Source: Neobacillus sp. SuZ13 (GTDB lineage Bacteria > Bacillota > Bacilli > Bacillales > Cytobacillaceae). From it: 64,000 nt of DNA. The notes under the pieces were generated by a model that worked only from the letters and a program-made list of their open reading frames with translations, did not search any database and was not told where the DNA came from. Below are positions 7,839 to 16,051 of this stretch, one piece after another. The stretch lies in contig NZ_CP126107.1 in the NCBI RefSeq assembly GCF_030123365.1, positions 605,501 to 669,500 of the forward strand, given 5' to 3'. The translations under genes and the position numbers were made by a program. Position 1 is the stretch's first letter. The number at the start of each line of letters is the position of its first letter.

Positions 7839-8804
7839 ATGAGAGCATTAGTTTTTAATACGTTTGGCGGGCCAGAGGTACTGAAGTATTCAGAAATCAA
7901 CGAACCTGTTATCGGTCCGGATGAAGTACTCCTTAATATGAAAGCAATAGGCCTAAATTTTGCCGATATATATAGAAGAAAAGGAAACTACCATCTAGAG
8001 GGAGAGCCTCCCTATATCTTAGGATATGAAGGGGCAGGAATAGTCGCAAAGGTAGGAGCAAATGTCCAAGATATCCACATTGGCGACCGGGTTGCCTTTG
8101 CCGATGTCCCACATGCAAATGCAGAGTTCGTAGCCGTTCCTGTGGAAAAAGCGATTCCTCTGCCTGAAACAATCTCATTTGCGGAAGGGGCTTCCGTGCT
8201 GTTACAAGGATTAACGGCTCATTATTTAACAAAGGATAGTTATCCCGTGAAAAAGAATGATGTCGTACTGGTCCATGCAGCAGCAGGCGGGGTCGGGCAG
8301 CTTTTAATTCAAATTGGAAAATTACTAGGCGGAACAGTTATAGGTTTAACTTCATCCTTGGAAAAAGCGGAGGCGGCAGTAGAAGCGGGAGCGGATAAAG
8401 TGTTCTTGTACAAGGATGATTGGAAGAGGCAAATCCTCGATGCGACAAACGGTAAAGGTGTCGATGTGGTCTATGAATCAGTGGGTTCAACGCTGCAAGA
8501 CAGTTTTGATGTCACTCGCATTGGCGGGACTGTAGTATTTTACGGAATGGCAGGAGGGGATCCAGCTTTAGTGGATCCAAGAATGTTAATGGATACATCC
8601 AAGACCTTGACGGGTGGTGACCTTTGGAATGTGCTTACCTCCCGAGAAGAACGAATTTCTCGTTCAACTGAGCTGTTCCAGTGGATGACGGAAGGAAAGG
8701 TTAAAGTATCCGATCCAACTACCTTCGCACTAAGCGATGGTCAAGAAGCACACCGTTATTTAGAAAGTCGGCAGAGCACAGGGAAAATATTATTAATACC
8801 ATAA
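7839..8804 (+). CDS. Zinc-independent alcohol dehydrogenase/NADPH:quinone oxidoreductase
   Basis: A 321-aa medium-chain dehydrogenase/reductase of the quinone oxidoreductase branch (QorA-like), expected to reduce quinones or alpha,beta-unsaturated carbonyls with NADPH. The N-terminal GroES-like domain contains the family segment ALGLNFADIYRRKG-type (here AIGLNFADIYRRKGNY). The Rossmann domain has VHAAAGGVGQLLIQIGK (about residues 146-162) and GADKVF. Zinc-binding Cys/His residues of classical ADHs are absent. The gene stands alone. Confidence 0.88.
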   Translation: MRALVFNTFGGPEVLKYSEINEPVIGPDEVLLNMKAIGLNFADIYRRKGNYHLEGEPPYILGYEGAGIVAKVGANVQDIHIGDRVAFADVPHANAEFVAVPVEKAIPLPETISFAEGASVLLQGLTAHYLTKDSYPVKKNDVVLVHAAAGGVGQLLIQIGKLLGGTVIGLTSSLEKAEAAVEAGADKVFLYKDDWKRQILDATNGKGVDVVYESVGSTLQDSFDVTRIGGTVVFYGMAGGDPALVDPRMLMDTSKTLTGGDLWNVLTSREERISRSTELFQWMTEGKVKVSDPTTFALSDGQEAHRYLESRQSTGKILLIP

Positions 8805-8861
8805 TATCCATATAAACTTACGTGCCTCTACAATTGTGGGGGTATTTCTTTTGGAGTCATC

Positions 8862-8880
8862 TTTGGTGTCAGGCACCAAA
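8862..8880. repeat. GGTGTCAGGCACC dispersed element, single hairpin copy
   Basis: TTTGGTG-tcagg-CACCAAA forms a 7-bp stem. It matches the core shared with copies at 1397, 13248 and 14568, and lies between the quinone oxidoreductase gene and the next operon promoter. Confidence 0.6.
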
Positions 8881-8910
8881 ATCAGGATAAAGAAAAAATT
8901 TAATTTTTTA

Positions 8911-8970
8911 TTGCAAAAGCGCTTTCACTGGGTTTATAATATTTATAAATCGATTTACTAAATCGGTTTA
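8911..8970 (+). promoter_or_regulatory. Promoter with cre site and double LacI operator
   Basis: TTGCAA (8911-8916), an 18-bp spacer and TATAAT (8935-8940) precede the operon at 9016. A CcpA cre-like site CAAAAGCGCTTTCA (8914-8927) overlaps the -35 and spacer. Immediately downstream of the -10 lie two CG-centred LacI-type half-palindromic sites, TAAATCGATTTA (8946-8957) and TAAATCGGTTTA (8959-8970). Nearly the same double site precedes 13372, pointing to joint control by the LacI protein at 12247. Confidence 0.8.
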
Positions 8971-9015
8971 CTAAAAAGATTTATCCTAAGTATTTTTTAA
9001 AAAGGGGATTTTGTT

Positions 9016-9783
9016 ATGAATAAAGTAATTGTCCCGATAAACGCATTTAATAGATTTGAAGTCTTGAAGAAGGGGCAAACTTCATTTATTAGGCTCATTG
9101 CAGATTCAGGTGCTTATGGAATTGAGATTCGACGCGAATTATTGTCGGACCAAGATCCACCACTAAATCAAATTAAACAAGTAATTGCACAATATCAATT
9201 ATTCACTGTTTATTCAGCTCCGATTGAGTTATGGAAAGAGAATCACGAATTGAACAAGAAGGAATTAAATGAGATTTTTGAAGAAGGAAAAGAGCTAGGA
9301 GCTAAATGGATCAAGGTTTCTCTTGGGCATTTTCAAAAAGGCCAATCCAATCTTATTGAACTGAATACCTTTTTGGATCAGCATCAGGAAGTTCAATTGT
9401 TTGTTGAAAATGATCAAACGCTTCATGGCGGGAATATCAATCATTTATCATCCTTTTTTGAAAGCGCCTCCGAGCAGGGCACACCAGTTAAAATGACATT
9501 TGATGCCGGAAACTGGTATTATTCTGGCCAGGATGTGGACGTTGCCCTTAGCAAACTTGCACCATACGTCGAGTATCTTCATTTAAAACAAGTAGAAGAT
9601 GATAAGGGAGAGTTCATCACGGTGCCATTACAAAAAGACGGAAGCCATAGTTGGGAAAAGGTCATGAATCGTTTTCCATCTGAAATGGTAAAAGCGCTTG
9701 AGTTTCCAATCGAACCGAAGGAGAGGACACGAGAGTTTATTCAGATGATAATGGAAGGGGAGGCTTTAACATGCAACAGTTAG
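9016..9783 (+). CDS. Sugar phosphate isomerase/epimerase family protein
   Basis: A 255-aa AP-endonuclease-2-type TIM barrel, usually a metal-dependent isomerase or epimerase of keto-sugars. Candidate metal ligands lie in LFVENDQT (Glu), TFDAGNW (Asp), YLHLKQV (His) and ALEFPIE (Glu). It is the first gene of an operon with a PfkB kinase (13-bp overlap) and an MFS transporter, behind a cre/LacI-controlled promoter. It probably isomerises the imported sugar or sugar acid before phosphorylation. The substrate is unknown. Confidence 0.8.
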   Translation: MNKVIVPINAFNRFEVLKKGQTSFIRLIADSGAYGIEIRRELLSDQDPPLNQIKQVIAQYQLFTVYSAPIELWKENHELNKKELNEIFEEGKELGAKWIKVSLGHFQKGQSNLIELNTFLDQHQEVQLFVENDQTLHGGNINHLSSFFESASEQGTPVKMTFDAGNWYYSGQDVDVALSKLAPYVEYLHLKQVEDDKGEFITVPLQKDGSHSWEKVMNRFPSEMVKALEFPIEPKERTREFIQMIMEGEALTCNS

Positions 9784-10730
9784 ATACAATTACTTTTGGA
9801 GAAGCCATGGCAATGTTTATAGCAAATCATCCTGGTTCCTTACACGAAGTCAGCCAATTTACCCGTGAACTTGCCGGGGCAGAAACGAATGTAGCCATCG
9901 GGCTTGCCAGACTTGGTTTACGCTCTGGATGGGCAAGTAAAGTCGGAAACGATGCGTTTGGAAAATTTGTCATCGAACGGATCAAAAATGAAAACGTTGA
10001 CATCGAACATGTTTTAATCGACCGACATTATCCAACTGGATTTCAATTGAAATCGATGGTGTTAGAAGGCGATCCAGAGGTTCAATATTTTCGCAAAGGA
10101 TCGGCAGCAAGCTATTTAAACTGCGATGATTTCAATGAAGAGTACTTTCAGCGTGCAAAGCATATGCATATGACGGGGATTCCATTAGCCCTTTCGGAAA
10201 GTGCAAGATCCTTTGCAAAACACGCTTTAACGTTTATGAAAAAGAATGGTAAAAAGGTTTCCTTTGACCCGAATTTAAGACCCACTCTTTGGGCATCACA
10301 AAAAGAAATGGTAAAGGAAATCAACGAAGTGGCGTTCCAAGCAGATTATGTATTACCGGGCATCGGTGAGGGTGAAATTTTAACAGGATTTAAGGAACCT
10401 CGTGATATCGCTTCCTTCTATTTAGAAAAGGGGGTAGAGCTGGTAGTCATTAAGCTTGGGGCTGAAGGAGCTTTTTATAAAACAGCAACAGAAGAAGGTA
10501 CCGTTCGCGGTTTTCGTGTGGAAAAAGTGGTTGATACCGTTGGTGCCGGTGATGGTTTTGCCGTTGGGGTGATCAGTGGATTACTCGAAGGTCTCAACGT
10601 TCAGGATGCGGTTTTAAGAGGCAATGCGATTGGTGCGTTAGCGGTCCAATCACCTGGTGATAACGATGGCTATCCAACCAAAGCAGCGTTAGAAAAATAT
10701 ATAGAAAATCAATTAGAGGGAGTGAAATAA
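9771..10730 (+). CDS. PfkB family sugar kinase (2-keto-3-deoxygluconate kinase-like)
   Basis: A 319-aa ribokinase-family kinase, ATP-dependent. It has the N-terminal substrate region GGxxN-type (AGAETNVAIGLARLG, about residues 35-49), SFDPNLRPTLW in the centre and the anion-hole/catalytic-base motif DTVGAGDGFAVG near residue 255. The overall look is that of KdgK, which phosphorylates 2-keto-3-deoxygluconate. The usual partner aldolase KdgA is not in this cluster; instead an HPS/PHI-like pair lies downstream, so the substrate may differ. An internal RBS (GGGGAGG) lies in the end of the preceding gene. Confidence 0.85.
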   Translation: MQQLDTITFGEAMAMFIANHPGSLHEVSQFTRELAGAETNVAIGLARLGLRSGWASKVGNDAFGKFVIERIKNENVDIEHVLIDRHYPTGFQLKSMVLEGDPEVQYFRKGSAASYLNCDDFNEEYFQRAKHMHMTGIPLALSESARSFAKHALTFMKKNGKKVSFDPNLRPTLWASQKEMVKEINEVAFQADYVLPGIGEGEILTGFKEPRDIASFYLEKGVELVVIKLGAEGAFYKTATEEGTVRGFRVEKVVDTVGAGDGFAVGVISGLLEGLNVQDAVLRGNAIGALAVQSPGDNDGYPTKAALEKYIENQLEGVK

Positions 10731-10731
10731 C

Positions 10732-12015
10732 ATGAAACAAACGATTGCGAAACAACGCTGGTTACGTCTTATTCCAATTGCTTTTATTACCTATAGTCTT
10801 GCTTACCTTGACCGTGCCAACTATGGATTCGGAGCTGCTTCAGGATTAGCGGAGGATCTTCACATTACTGCTGGTACTTCATCCTTACTTGGTTCTCTAT
10901 TCTTTTTAGGATATTTCTTTTTCCAAGTACCAGGTGCTGCATTTGCCGAGAAAAAAAGTGCGAAGGTTTTAATCTTCTGGTCTTTGATTGCATGGGGGTT
11001 ATTGGCTTCCTTTACAGGTATGATCACGAATATTAAATTGTTATTTGTGATTCGCTTTGCGCTTGGGGTAGTAGAAAGTGCCGTAATGCCTTCGATGTTA
11101 GTCCTTTTAAGTAACTGGTTCACGAAAGCAGAGCGATCCCGTGCGAATACGTTTTTGATTTTAGGAAACCCAGCAACCGTATTATGGATGTCAATTGTTT
11201 CTGGTTATTTAGTTAACTCTGTAGGCTGGAGATGGATGTTCATTGCTGAAGGGCTTCCGGCTGTTATTTGGGCATTCATTTGGTGGAAAATTGTCAACGA
11301 CAAACCAAGAGAAGCAAAATGGTTAACCGAACAAGAAAAGAATGATTTTGAGAAACAATTAGCAAAAGAGCAAGAAGGAATTAAGCCGGTAAAAAATTAC
11401 AGCGAAGCCTTTAAATCAAAACCAGTTATTTTGTTAAGCGCGCAATACTTTTTATGGAGCATTGGTGTATATGGATTTGTCATGTGGCTTCCATCGATTA
11501 TTAAGGCCGCGCCAAATATGGATATCGTAAAAACAGGCTGGTTATCTTCAGTTCCTTATATTTTAGCCATTATTCTAATGTTAGTTGCTTCATATTTCTC
11601 TGATAAAACATTGAATCGAAACGCATTTGTTTGGCCGTTCCTATTGATTGGTGCAATCGCTTTCTATGCCTCTTATGCGATTGGAACAGAACATTTCTGG
11701 ATTTCATTTGTCTTACTCGTGATTGCTGGCGGTGCCATGTATGCTCCATACGGTCCATTCTTTGCTATCATTCCTGAAATTCTGCCGCGTAATGTAGCTG
11801 GCGGTGCGATGGCTCTTATTAACAGTATGGGTGCGTTAGGCTCCTTTGTAGGTGCTTATATCGTTGGATATTTAAATGATGCTACAGGTGGATTCGGTAC
11901 TTCTTATATCTTTATGGCAGGATCTCTATTCCTTTCCGCAATCTTAACGATCATGGCGGTAAAAGCGGCAAAAAAGGATAAAAGTAAGCCAGCAGATGTT
12001 AAAGTGAGCGCTTAA
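10732..12015 (+). CDS. MFS transporter, anion:cation symporter (hexuronate-type) family
   Basis: A 427-aa 12-segment MFS protein of the ACS type, resembling hexuronate, galactonate and glucarate carriers: N-terminal YSLAYLDRANYGFGAA, FFLGYFFFQVPG, LGVVESAVMPSMLVLLSNWF and GNPATVLWMSIVSGYLV. It follows the kinase stop by one base and is the last gene of the 9016 operon. It most likely imports the sugar acid handled by the two enzymes before it. Confidence 0.87.
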   Translation: MKQTIAKQRWLRLIPIAFITYSLAYLDRANYGFGAASGLAEDLHITAGTSSLLGSLFFLGYFFFQVPGAAFAEKKSAKVLIFWSLIAWGLLASFTGMITNIKLLFVIRFALGVVESAVMPSMLVLLSNWFTKAERSRANTFLILGNPATVLWMSIVSGYLVNSVGWRWMFIAEGLPAVIWAFIWWKIVNDKPREAKWLTEQEKNDFEKQLAKEQEGIKPVKNYSEAFKSKPVILLSAQYFLWSIGVYGFVMWLPSIIKAAPNMDIVKTGWLSSVPYILAIILMLVASYFSDKTLNRNAFVWPFLLIGAIAFYASYAIGTEHFWISFVLLVIAGGAMYAPYGPFFAIIPEILPRNVAGGAMALINSMGALGSFVGAYIVGYLNDATGGFGTSYIFMAGSLFLSAILTIMAVKAAKKDKSKPADVKVSA

Positions 12016-12024
12016 TAAAGTGGA

Positions 12025-12060
12025 AGCAGCTTTGGAATCTTTCCAAGGCTGTTTCTAATT
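12025..12060 (+). terminator. Weak terminator after the transporter gene
   Basis: AGCAGCTTTGGAA/TTCCAAGGCTGTTT forms an imperfect hairpin followed by CTAATTT. The 230-bp gap to the LacI gene holds no further convincing feature beyond this. Confidence 0.5.
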
Positions 12061-12246
12061 TATAAAGGTTCTTACGGACAAACCCCATCAAGAAAGTGGT
12101 GGAACTGTCCCCAACAAACACACTAAAATTTTTCATGGATGATGAGGTTCTCTTTTCTAAGAATACTCCGTTCGGCCCCAACTGGAAAGTTAGTAGATTT
12201 CCGGATAAAATGAAGTTAGTGACCAAGAGGAAAGAGGAAGATAGGC

Positions 12247-13224
12247 ATGGAAAAAGTAACAATGGCCGACGTAGCAAAAGCAGCCGGTGTATCGAAAAGT
12301 ACCGTTTCTCAATATTTAAATAAACGGTTTGAATATATGGGTGAGAAAACGAAACTTAAGATTGAAGAAGCGATTGAAGAGCTGGGCTACCAGCCAAATT
12401 TTATCGCAAGAAGCCTGAAACAAAAGCGGACCTCGATGGTGGGAATCATTGTCGCCAATATTACTCATTATTTTTCAACAGAAATCAGCCGTGCGATTGA
12501 GGATTTTTGTCATAAACATGATTTGCACGCCATCGTCTGTAATGCCGATGATGATCCCGAAAAGGAAAAGAAATATATTGAAATGTTAAGAGCGAAGCAG
12601 GTAGATGGTTTGATCATTTTTCCGACAGGGAAAAATAATGATCTATACAAACGGATGGTCAAACAGGGCTATCCCGTTGTTTTTGTTGATAGAAAAGTGG
12701 AGAATCTTGATGTGTTTTCCATCATTACCGATAATACGGATTCTACTTATAAGGCTGTACAGCATTTGATTGAAAAGGGGCACCAGAATATTGCTTTTGT
12801 GGTACAGCCGCTGACTGTTAGTACCCGTATCGATCGATTGGCAGGATATAAACTGGCAATAACGGATGCAAATATGGAGATTAATCCCGACTTTATTATT
12901 GAAGCAAGTATCCCCGAATTGAAAAGCAAAATTGAACAACTCTTTTCTTTAGATGTTAAGCCAACAGCAATCTTTGCTGCAAATGATCGTGTCTTACTGG
13001 CGGTTCTAGAATTTCTAAAGGAAAAAGGCATTAAGCTTGGAAAAGAACTTGAGTTGATCGTATTTGATAATATTCCATTCGCGCATTTGCTAGAGGCCCC
13101 GATTTCCTTCATCGTACAGCCTGCAAAGGATATGGGAAAAAAGGCAGCCAAACTATTATTCGAACAAATAAACAAAGAAAACATAAACCCTGAAGTGTTT
13201 GTCTTTCCAAGCAGAATGATGTAA
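12247..13224 (+). CDS. LacI family transcriptional regulator (KdgR-like)
   Basis: A 325-aa repressor. The N-terminal helix-turn-helix is VTMADVAKAAGVSKSTVSQYLN (about residues 4-25), followed by a hinge ELGYQPNFIARSLKQKRTSMVGIIVANI and a periplasmic-binding-protein-like effector domain with NADDDPEKEKKYIEMLRAKQVDGLIIFPTG. It closely resembles B. subtilis KdgR as I recall it. The double CG-centred operators at 8946 and 13318 flank it on both sides and are its probable targets. The RBS is AGAGGAAG before ATG 12247. Confidence 0.88.
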   Translation: MEKVTMADVAKAAGVSKSTVSQYLNKRFEYMGEKTKLKIEEAIEELGYQPNFIARSLKQKRTSMVGIIVANITHYFSTEISRAIEDFCHKHDLHAIVCNADDDPEKEKKYIEMLRAKQVDGLIIFPTGKNNDLYKRMVKQGYPVVFVDRKVENLDVFSIITDNTDSTYKAVQHLIEKGHQNIAFVVQPLTVSTRIDRLAGYKLAITDANMEINPDFIIEASIPELKSKIEQLFSLDVKPTAIFAANDRVLLAVLEFLKEKGIKLGKELELIVFDNIPFAHLLEAPISFIVQPAKDMGKKAAKLLFEQINKENINPEVFVFPSRMM

Positions 13225-13247
13225 AAAATCTATAGGCTTCTTTTGTT

Positions 13248-13278
13248 GGTGCCTGACACCATAACGGGGTTCAGGCAC
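13248..13278. repeat. GGTGCCTGACACC dispersed element, degenerate copy
   Basis: GGTGCCTGACACC (13248-13260) is followed by GTTCAGGCAC (13269-13278), an incomplete inverted copy of the element family. It lies between the lacI stop and the next promoter. Confidence 0.55.
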
Positions 13279-13281
13279 ATA

Positions 13282-13342
13282 TTGAAAAACGCTTACAAAT
13301 GAAGTATAATCTTTTCATAAACCGATTTAGTAAATCGGTTTA
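13282..13342 (+). promoter_or_regulatory. Promoter with cre site and double LacI operator (second copy)
   Basis: TTGAAA (13282-13287), a 17-bp spacer and TATAAT (13305-13310) form a strong sigma-A promoter. A cre-like site GAAAAACGCTTACA (13284-13297) overlaps the -35. Downstream are TAAACCGATTTA (13318-13329) and TAAATCGGTTTA (13331-13342), matching the arrangement at 8946-8970. Confidence 0.82.
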
Positions 13343-13371
13343 TCAACAAACCCATATAAAGGAGTTTGATT

Positions 13372-14013
13372 ATGAATATACAACTGGCTTTGGATCGAAT
13401 GGAAATTGCAGAAGCGATTGAATTAACGAAAAAAGTGGAGGATTCCATTGATTGGATTGAGGTTGGGACTTCGCTAATTAAAGAATTCGGTGTAACGAGT
13501 ATTAAAGAGATAAAACAAGCCTTTCCTCATAAACAAATTGTTGCAGATATTAAAACAATAGATAATGCGCGCTATGAATTTGAACTTTGCTTTGAAGCGG
13601 GAGCAGATGTTGCGACCGTTATGGGAGTTTCTCCTATAGTAACCATTGATACATGTATGGAAGTAGCCAATCGATATCAAAAAAAGGTCATGATTGATCT
13701 GTTAAATACGTCCGATGAACAAAAACAAGCATTACGGAAATACAATGAAGCCATTTTTTGCGAGCACGTGAGCAAGGACCAACAAGAGGAATTAGGCAGT
13801 CAAAATCAAGGAACAAAGCCTAGTAATTTCTCAGCGTTTCAGGTAGCCGCAGCAGGCGGAATTAAGCTGGATTCGATCGAGAATCTCATCGGGTCACTGA
13901 ATCCAGCGGTAGTCATTATCGGTTCAGCAATTACAAAAGCGGAAGATCCATCAGCGGCGGCACAACAATTTAAACAAATTATTTTACAAACAAAGGAGAA
14001 AATGCCATGTTAG
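13372..14013 (+). CDS. hxlA: 3-hexulose-6-phosphate synthase-like protein (OMPDC superfamily)
   Basis: A 213-aa orotidine-phosphate-decarboxylase-fold protein of the HPS/3-keto-L-gulonate-6-P decarboxylase group. HPS interconverts formaldehyde plus ribulose 5-phosphate and arabino-3-hexulose 6-phosphate. Visible active-site elements are ALD near residue 7, IEVGTSLI, the metal/catalytic ADIKTID (D-x-K-x-x-D), AAGGIK and the phosphate-loop IGSAITKAEDP. The start chosen is ATG 13372, 7 nt after GGAG; a TTG 6 nt earlier is too close to the RBS. It overlaps the next gene by 7 bp. Whether it acts as HPS or on another 3-keto sugar phosphate is open. Confidence 0.75.
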   Translation: MNIQLALDRMEIAEAIELTKKVEDSIDWIEVGTSLIKEFGVTSIKEIKQAFPHKQIVADIKTIDNARYEFELCFEAGADVATVMGVSPIVTIDTCMEVANRYQKKVMIDLLNTSDEQKQALRKYNEAIFCEHVSKDQQEELGSQNQGTKPSNFSAFQVAAAGGIKLDSIENLIGSLNPAVVIIGSAITKAEDPSAAAQQFKQIILQTKEKMPC

Positions 14014-14555
14014 TAATTCCTACTATTTTAAAAGAAGTAGAAACGGTCCTTAGCCAAGTGGAAGAGGCCCAGCTTCAAGAGTTAGCAGTTCAATTGCAAA
14101 AAGCAAAGCGGATTTTTGTCATCGGTGAAGGACGCTCCGGGTTAATGGCCAAATCATTTGCAATGCGCTTGATGCATTTGGGAGCAACGGTATTCGTTGT
14201 AGGGGAAACGATCACGCCATCTATTGCAGAAGGTGATCTTTTAGTGGCCATTTCGGGTTCCGGTACAACGAAAAATGTGGTTTGGACTGCTGAAAAAACG
14301 AACTCACTAGGCTGTTCTGTAATGGCTGTGACTACCAATCCTGAATCACTGTTAGCAGCAGCGGCAACACAGATTCTTCACGTACCAGCCGCCACAAAAT
14401 ATCGCCGCGAGAATGAGTTGAAAACAATCCAGCCGCTTGGTTCGTTATTCGACCAATGTGCTCATATTCTATTTGATACCTTATGTTTGCTTTACAGCAA
14501 ACTCAATGAAGTAGACCACACACTAGCATTCGGCCGACATAGCAATTTAGAATAG
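14007..14555 (+). CDS. hxlB: 6-phospho-3-hexuloisomerase (SIS domain)
   Basis: A 182-aa SIS-domain isomerase with FVIGEGRSGLMAKSFAMRLMHLG (about residues 36-58), VAISGSGTTKNVV and AVTTNPES. PHI converts arabino-3-hexulose 6-phosphate to fructose 6-phosphate. Coupling to the HPS-like gene is the standard RuMP pair (B. subtilis hxlAB). Here the pair is under the LacI/CcpA sugar circuit rather than an HxlR-type formaldehyde sensor, so it may work in sugar catabolism. Confidence 0.82.
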   Translation: MLVIPTILKEVETVLSQVEEAQLQELAVQLQKAKRIFVIGEGRSGLMAKSFAMRLMHLGATVFVVGETITPSIAEGDLLVAISGSGTTKNVVWTAEKTNSLGCSVMAVTTNPESLLAAAATQILHVPAATKYRRENELKTIQPLGSLFDQCAHILFDTLCLLYSKLNEVDHTLAFGRHSNLE

Positions 14556-14567
14556 AAAAAATGAATG

Positions 14568-14618
14568 GTGCCTGACACCAATTCGGTATTCACCGAATTG
14601 GTGTCAGGCACTCTTTTT
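14568..14618 (+). terminator. Terminator built from the GGTGCCTGACACC element
   Basis: Perfect 20-bp arms (14568-14587 and 14592-14611) with a 4-nt loop are followed by TCTTTTTTT. The outer half of each arm is the dispersed GTGCCTGACACC core. It ends the hxlAB-like transcript. Confidence 0.85.
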
Positions 14619-14704
14619 TTACTAGAGCGTGAAAACAAGGAAACGAAGTGGTTTTCAAGAATATATAAGTTGAAAATGTATTTTTAATCGGGGGTTTTGT
14701 CTTA

Positions 14705-15604
14705 ATGAGGGTAGAGGTTCTGAAACCAGACAGGGTTAATGGCTTTATTGAGTATTGCAGGAAACATCGGAATGAGGTGGATGATTCTTTTTTGTATGAA
14801 GAGGATCTAAAGGAATTTACGCCCAATGCCGAAAATCCGACGTATATTGTGTTGGATGAACAAGGTGAGATCATCGGGGCGGCTTCGCTGATTATTGATG
14901 AATACAATCGTCGTGGACAAAGGGCACGCTTTCGAATTTTTCATTCCGAAGTCGAGGAGCCCGACATTTATAAGGAACTGCTGCGTGGTCTTTTAAAGCA
15001 TACAGAAGGATTAAGGAAGATTTACATTTTTATACCTTTGAATAATCAACGATTGATAAGCGTGATGACGCAGTTAGATTTTTCAGTAGAGAGGTACGCC
15101 TTTTTGCTGGTTAGAGAAAACAGCGATGTTCTTGAATGGAGCATACCGCAAGATTATCGTATTCAATCATTTCGCTCTGGGGTAGATGAAAAGATTTGGA
15201 GTGAAGTCCGCAATGCTGGGTTTGCAAAACTAAAGGGCAATGAAACACCGGTTACTCCAGAAATGGTGGCCAAAATGGCTGAAGGCAACGATTACCTAGA
15301 AGGCGGTATGAAAATTCTTTATCATCTCGAAACACCGGTTGGTATCGTAAGGGGGGCCGACGACGAATATGAAGGAGCTCCAATTATGAATATAGGCCCG
15401 CTTGCTATCATTCCTGAATATCAGGGACAAGGGTTAGGCAGACTTCTCCTAAGGGCTTCCCTTCAGTTTGCAAAGGAAAAGGGCTACCATAAAACCATTC
15501 TGTCGGTCAATGGAGAAAACGAGCGGGCCCAGGCTTTATATGTTAATGAAGGTTTTCGGCAAGTTGAGGGGGTAGCTTGCTACGAATATATTTTTCAGGC
15601 GTAA
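14705..15604 (+). CDS. GNAT family N-acetyltransferase (two-domain)
   Basis: A 299-aa protein with two GNAT-like halves. The C-terminal half has the acetyl-CoA motif A, LAIIPEYQGQGLGRLLLRASLQFAKEKG (about residues 232-259), then NERAQALYVNEGF. The N-terminal half is degenerate. The substrate is unknown. It is a lone gene with a poor ribosome-binding site. Confidence 0.8.
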   Translation: MRVEVLKPDRVNGFIEYCRKHRNEVDDSFLYEEDLKEFTPNAENPTYIVLDEQGEIIGAASLIIDEYNRRGQRARFRIFHSEVEEPDIYKELLRGLLKHTEGLRKIYIFIPLNNQRLISVMTQLDFSVERYAFLLVRENSDVLEWSIPQDYRIQSFRSGVDEKIWSEVRNAGFAKLKGNETPVTPEMVAKMAEGNDYLEGGMKILYHLETPVGIVRGADDEYEGAPIMNIGPLAIIPEYQGQGLGRLLLRASLQFAKEKGYHKTILSVNGENERAQALYVNEGFRQVEGVACYEYIFQA

Positions 15605-15670
15605 ACAGATTATAGACTAGAAGCCATTGCATGTATTAGAATAACAGGGATGAATGGAGGTATAGTACAG

Positions 15671-16009
15671 ATGTCTAATTTACCGAACTGCCCAAAATGT
15701 AATTCAGAATATACGTACGAGGATGGAAGTCTGTTTGTTTGCCCAGAATGTGCTCATGAATGGAATTTAGAATCCGTAGCAGAACAGGAAGAGCAAACAG
15801 TGGTGAAAGATTCTAATGGAAATGTTTTAACCGATGGAGACTCTATTACTGTCATCAAGGACTTAAAAGTAAAAGGGAGTTCTTCGGTTTTAAAAGCAGG
15901 TACAAAGGTTAAAAACATCCGCTTAGTGGATGGCGACCATAATATTGATTGCAAAATTGATGGTTTTGGAGCAATGAGTTTAAAGTCAGAATTTGTTAAA
16001 AAGTTGTAA
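15671..16009 (+). CDS. PhnA/YjdM-like zinc-ribbon protein
   Basis: A 112-aa protein of the PhnA (alkylphosphonate uptake-named) family. It has an N-terminal zinc ribbon CPKC...CPEC (about residues 8-31) and a C-terminal beta domain with [25 protein letters not shown], typical of the family. The family is conserved, but its true role is uncertain. I place the start at ATG 15671, ten bases after GGAGG; a longer frame begins upstream. Confidence 0.88.
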   Translation: MSNLPNCPKCNSEYTYEDGSLFVCPECAHEWNLESVAEQEEQTVVKDSNGNVLTDGDSITVIKDLKVKGSSSVLKAGTKVKNIRLVDGDHNIDCKIDGFGAMSLKSEFVKKL

Positions 16010-16023
16010 TGTGCAGGAATGAG

Positions 16024-16051
16024 AAGAGCTAGGCATATATGCTTAGCTCTT
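16024..16051. terminator. Bidirectional terminator between PhnA-like gene and ilvA
   Basis: An AAGAGCTAGGC/GCTTAGCTCTT hairpin (one mismatch) lies between the convergent stops. It overlaps the ilvA stop codon. Confidence 0.55.

Noticed and set aside
12747..13184. 145-aa antisense frame inside the LacI gene
   Set aside because: Its composition is that of a reverse-strand shadow (Ser/Ile-rich), with no RBS, opposite a well-supported coding region.
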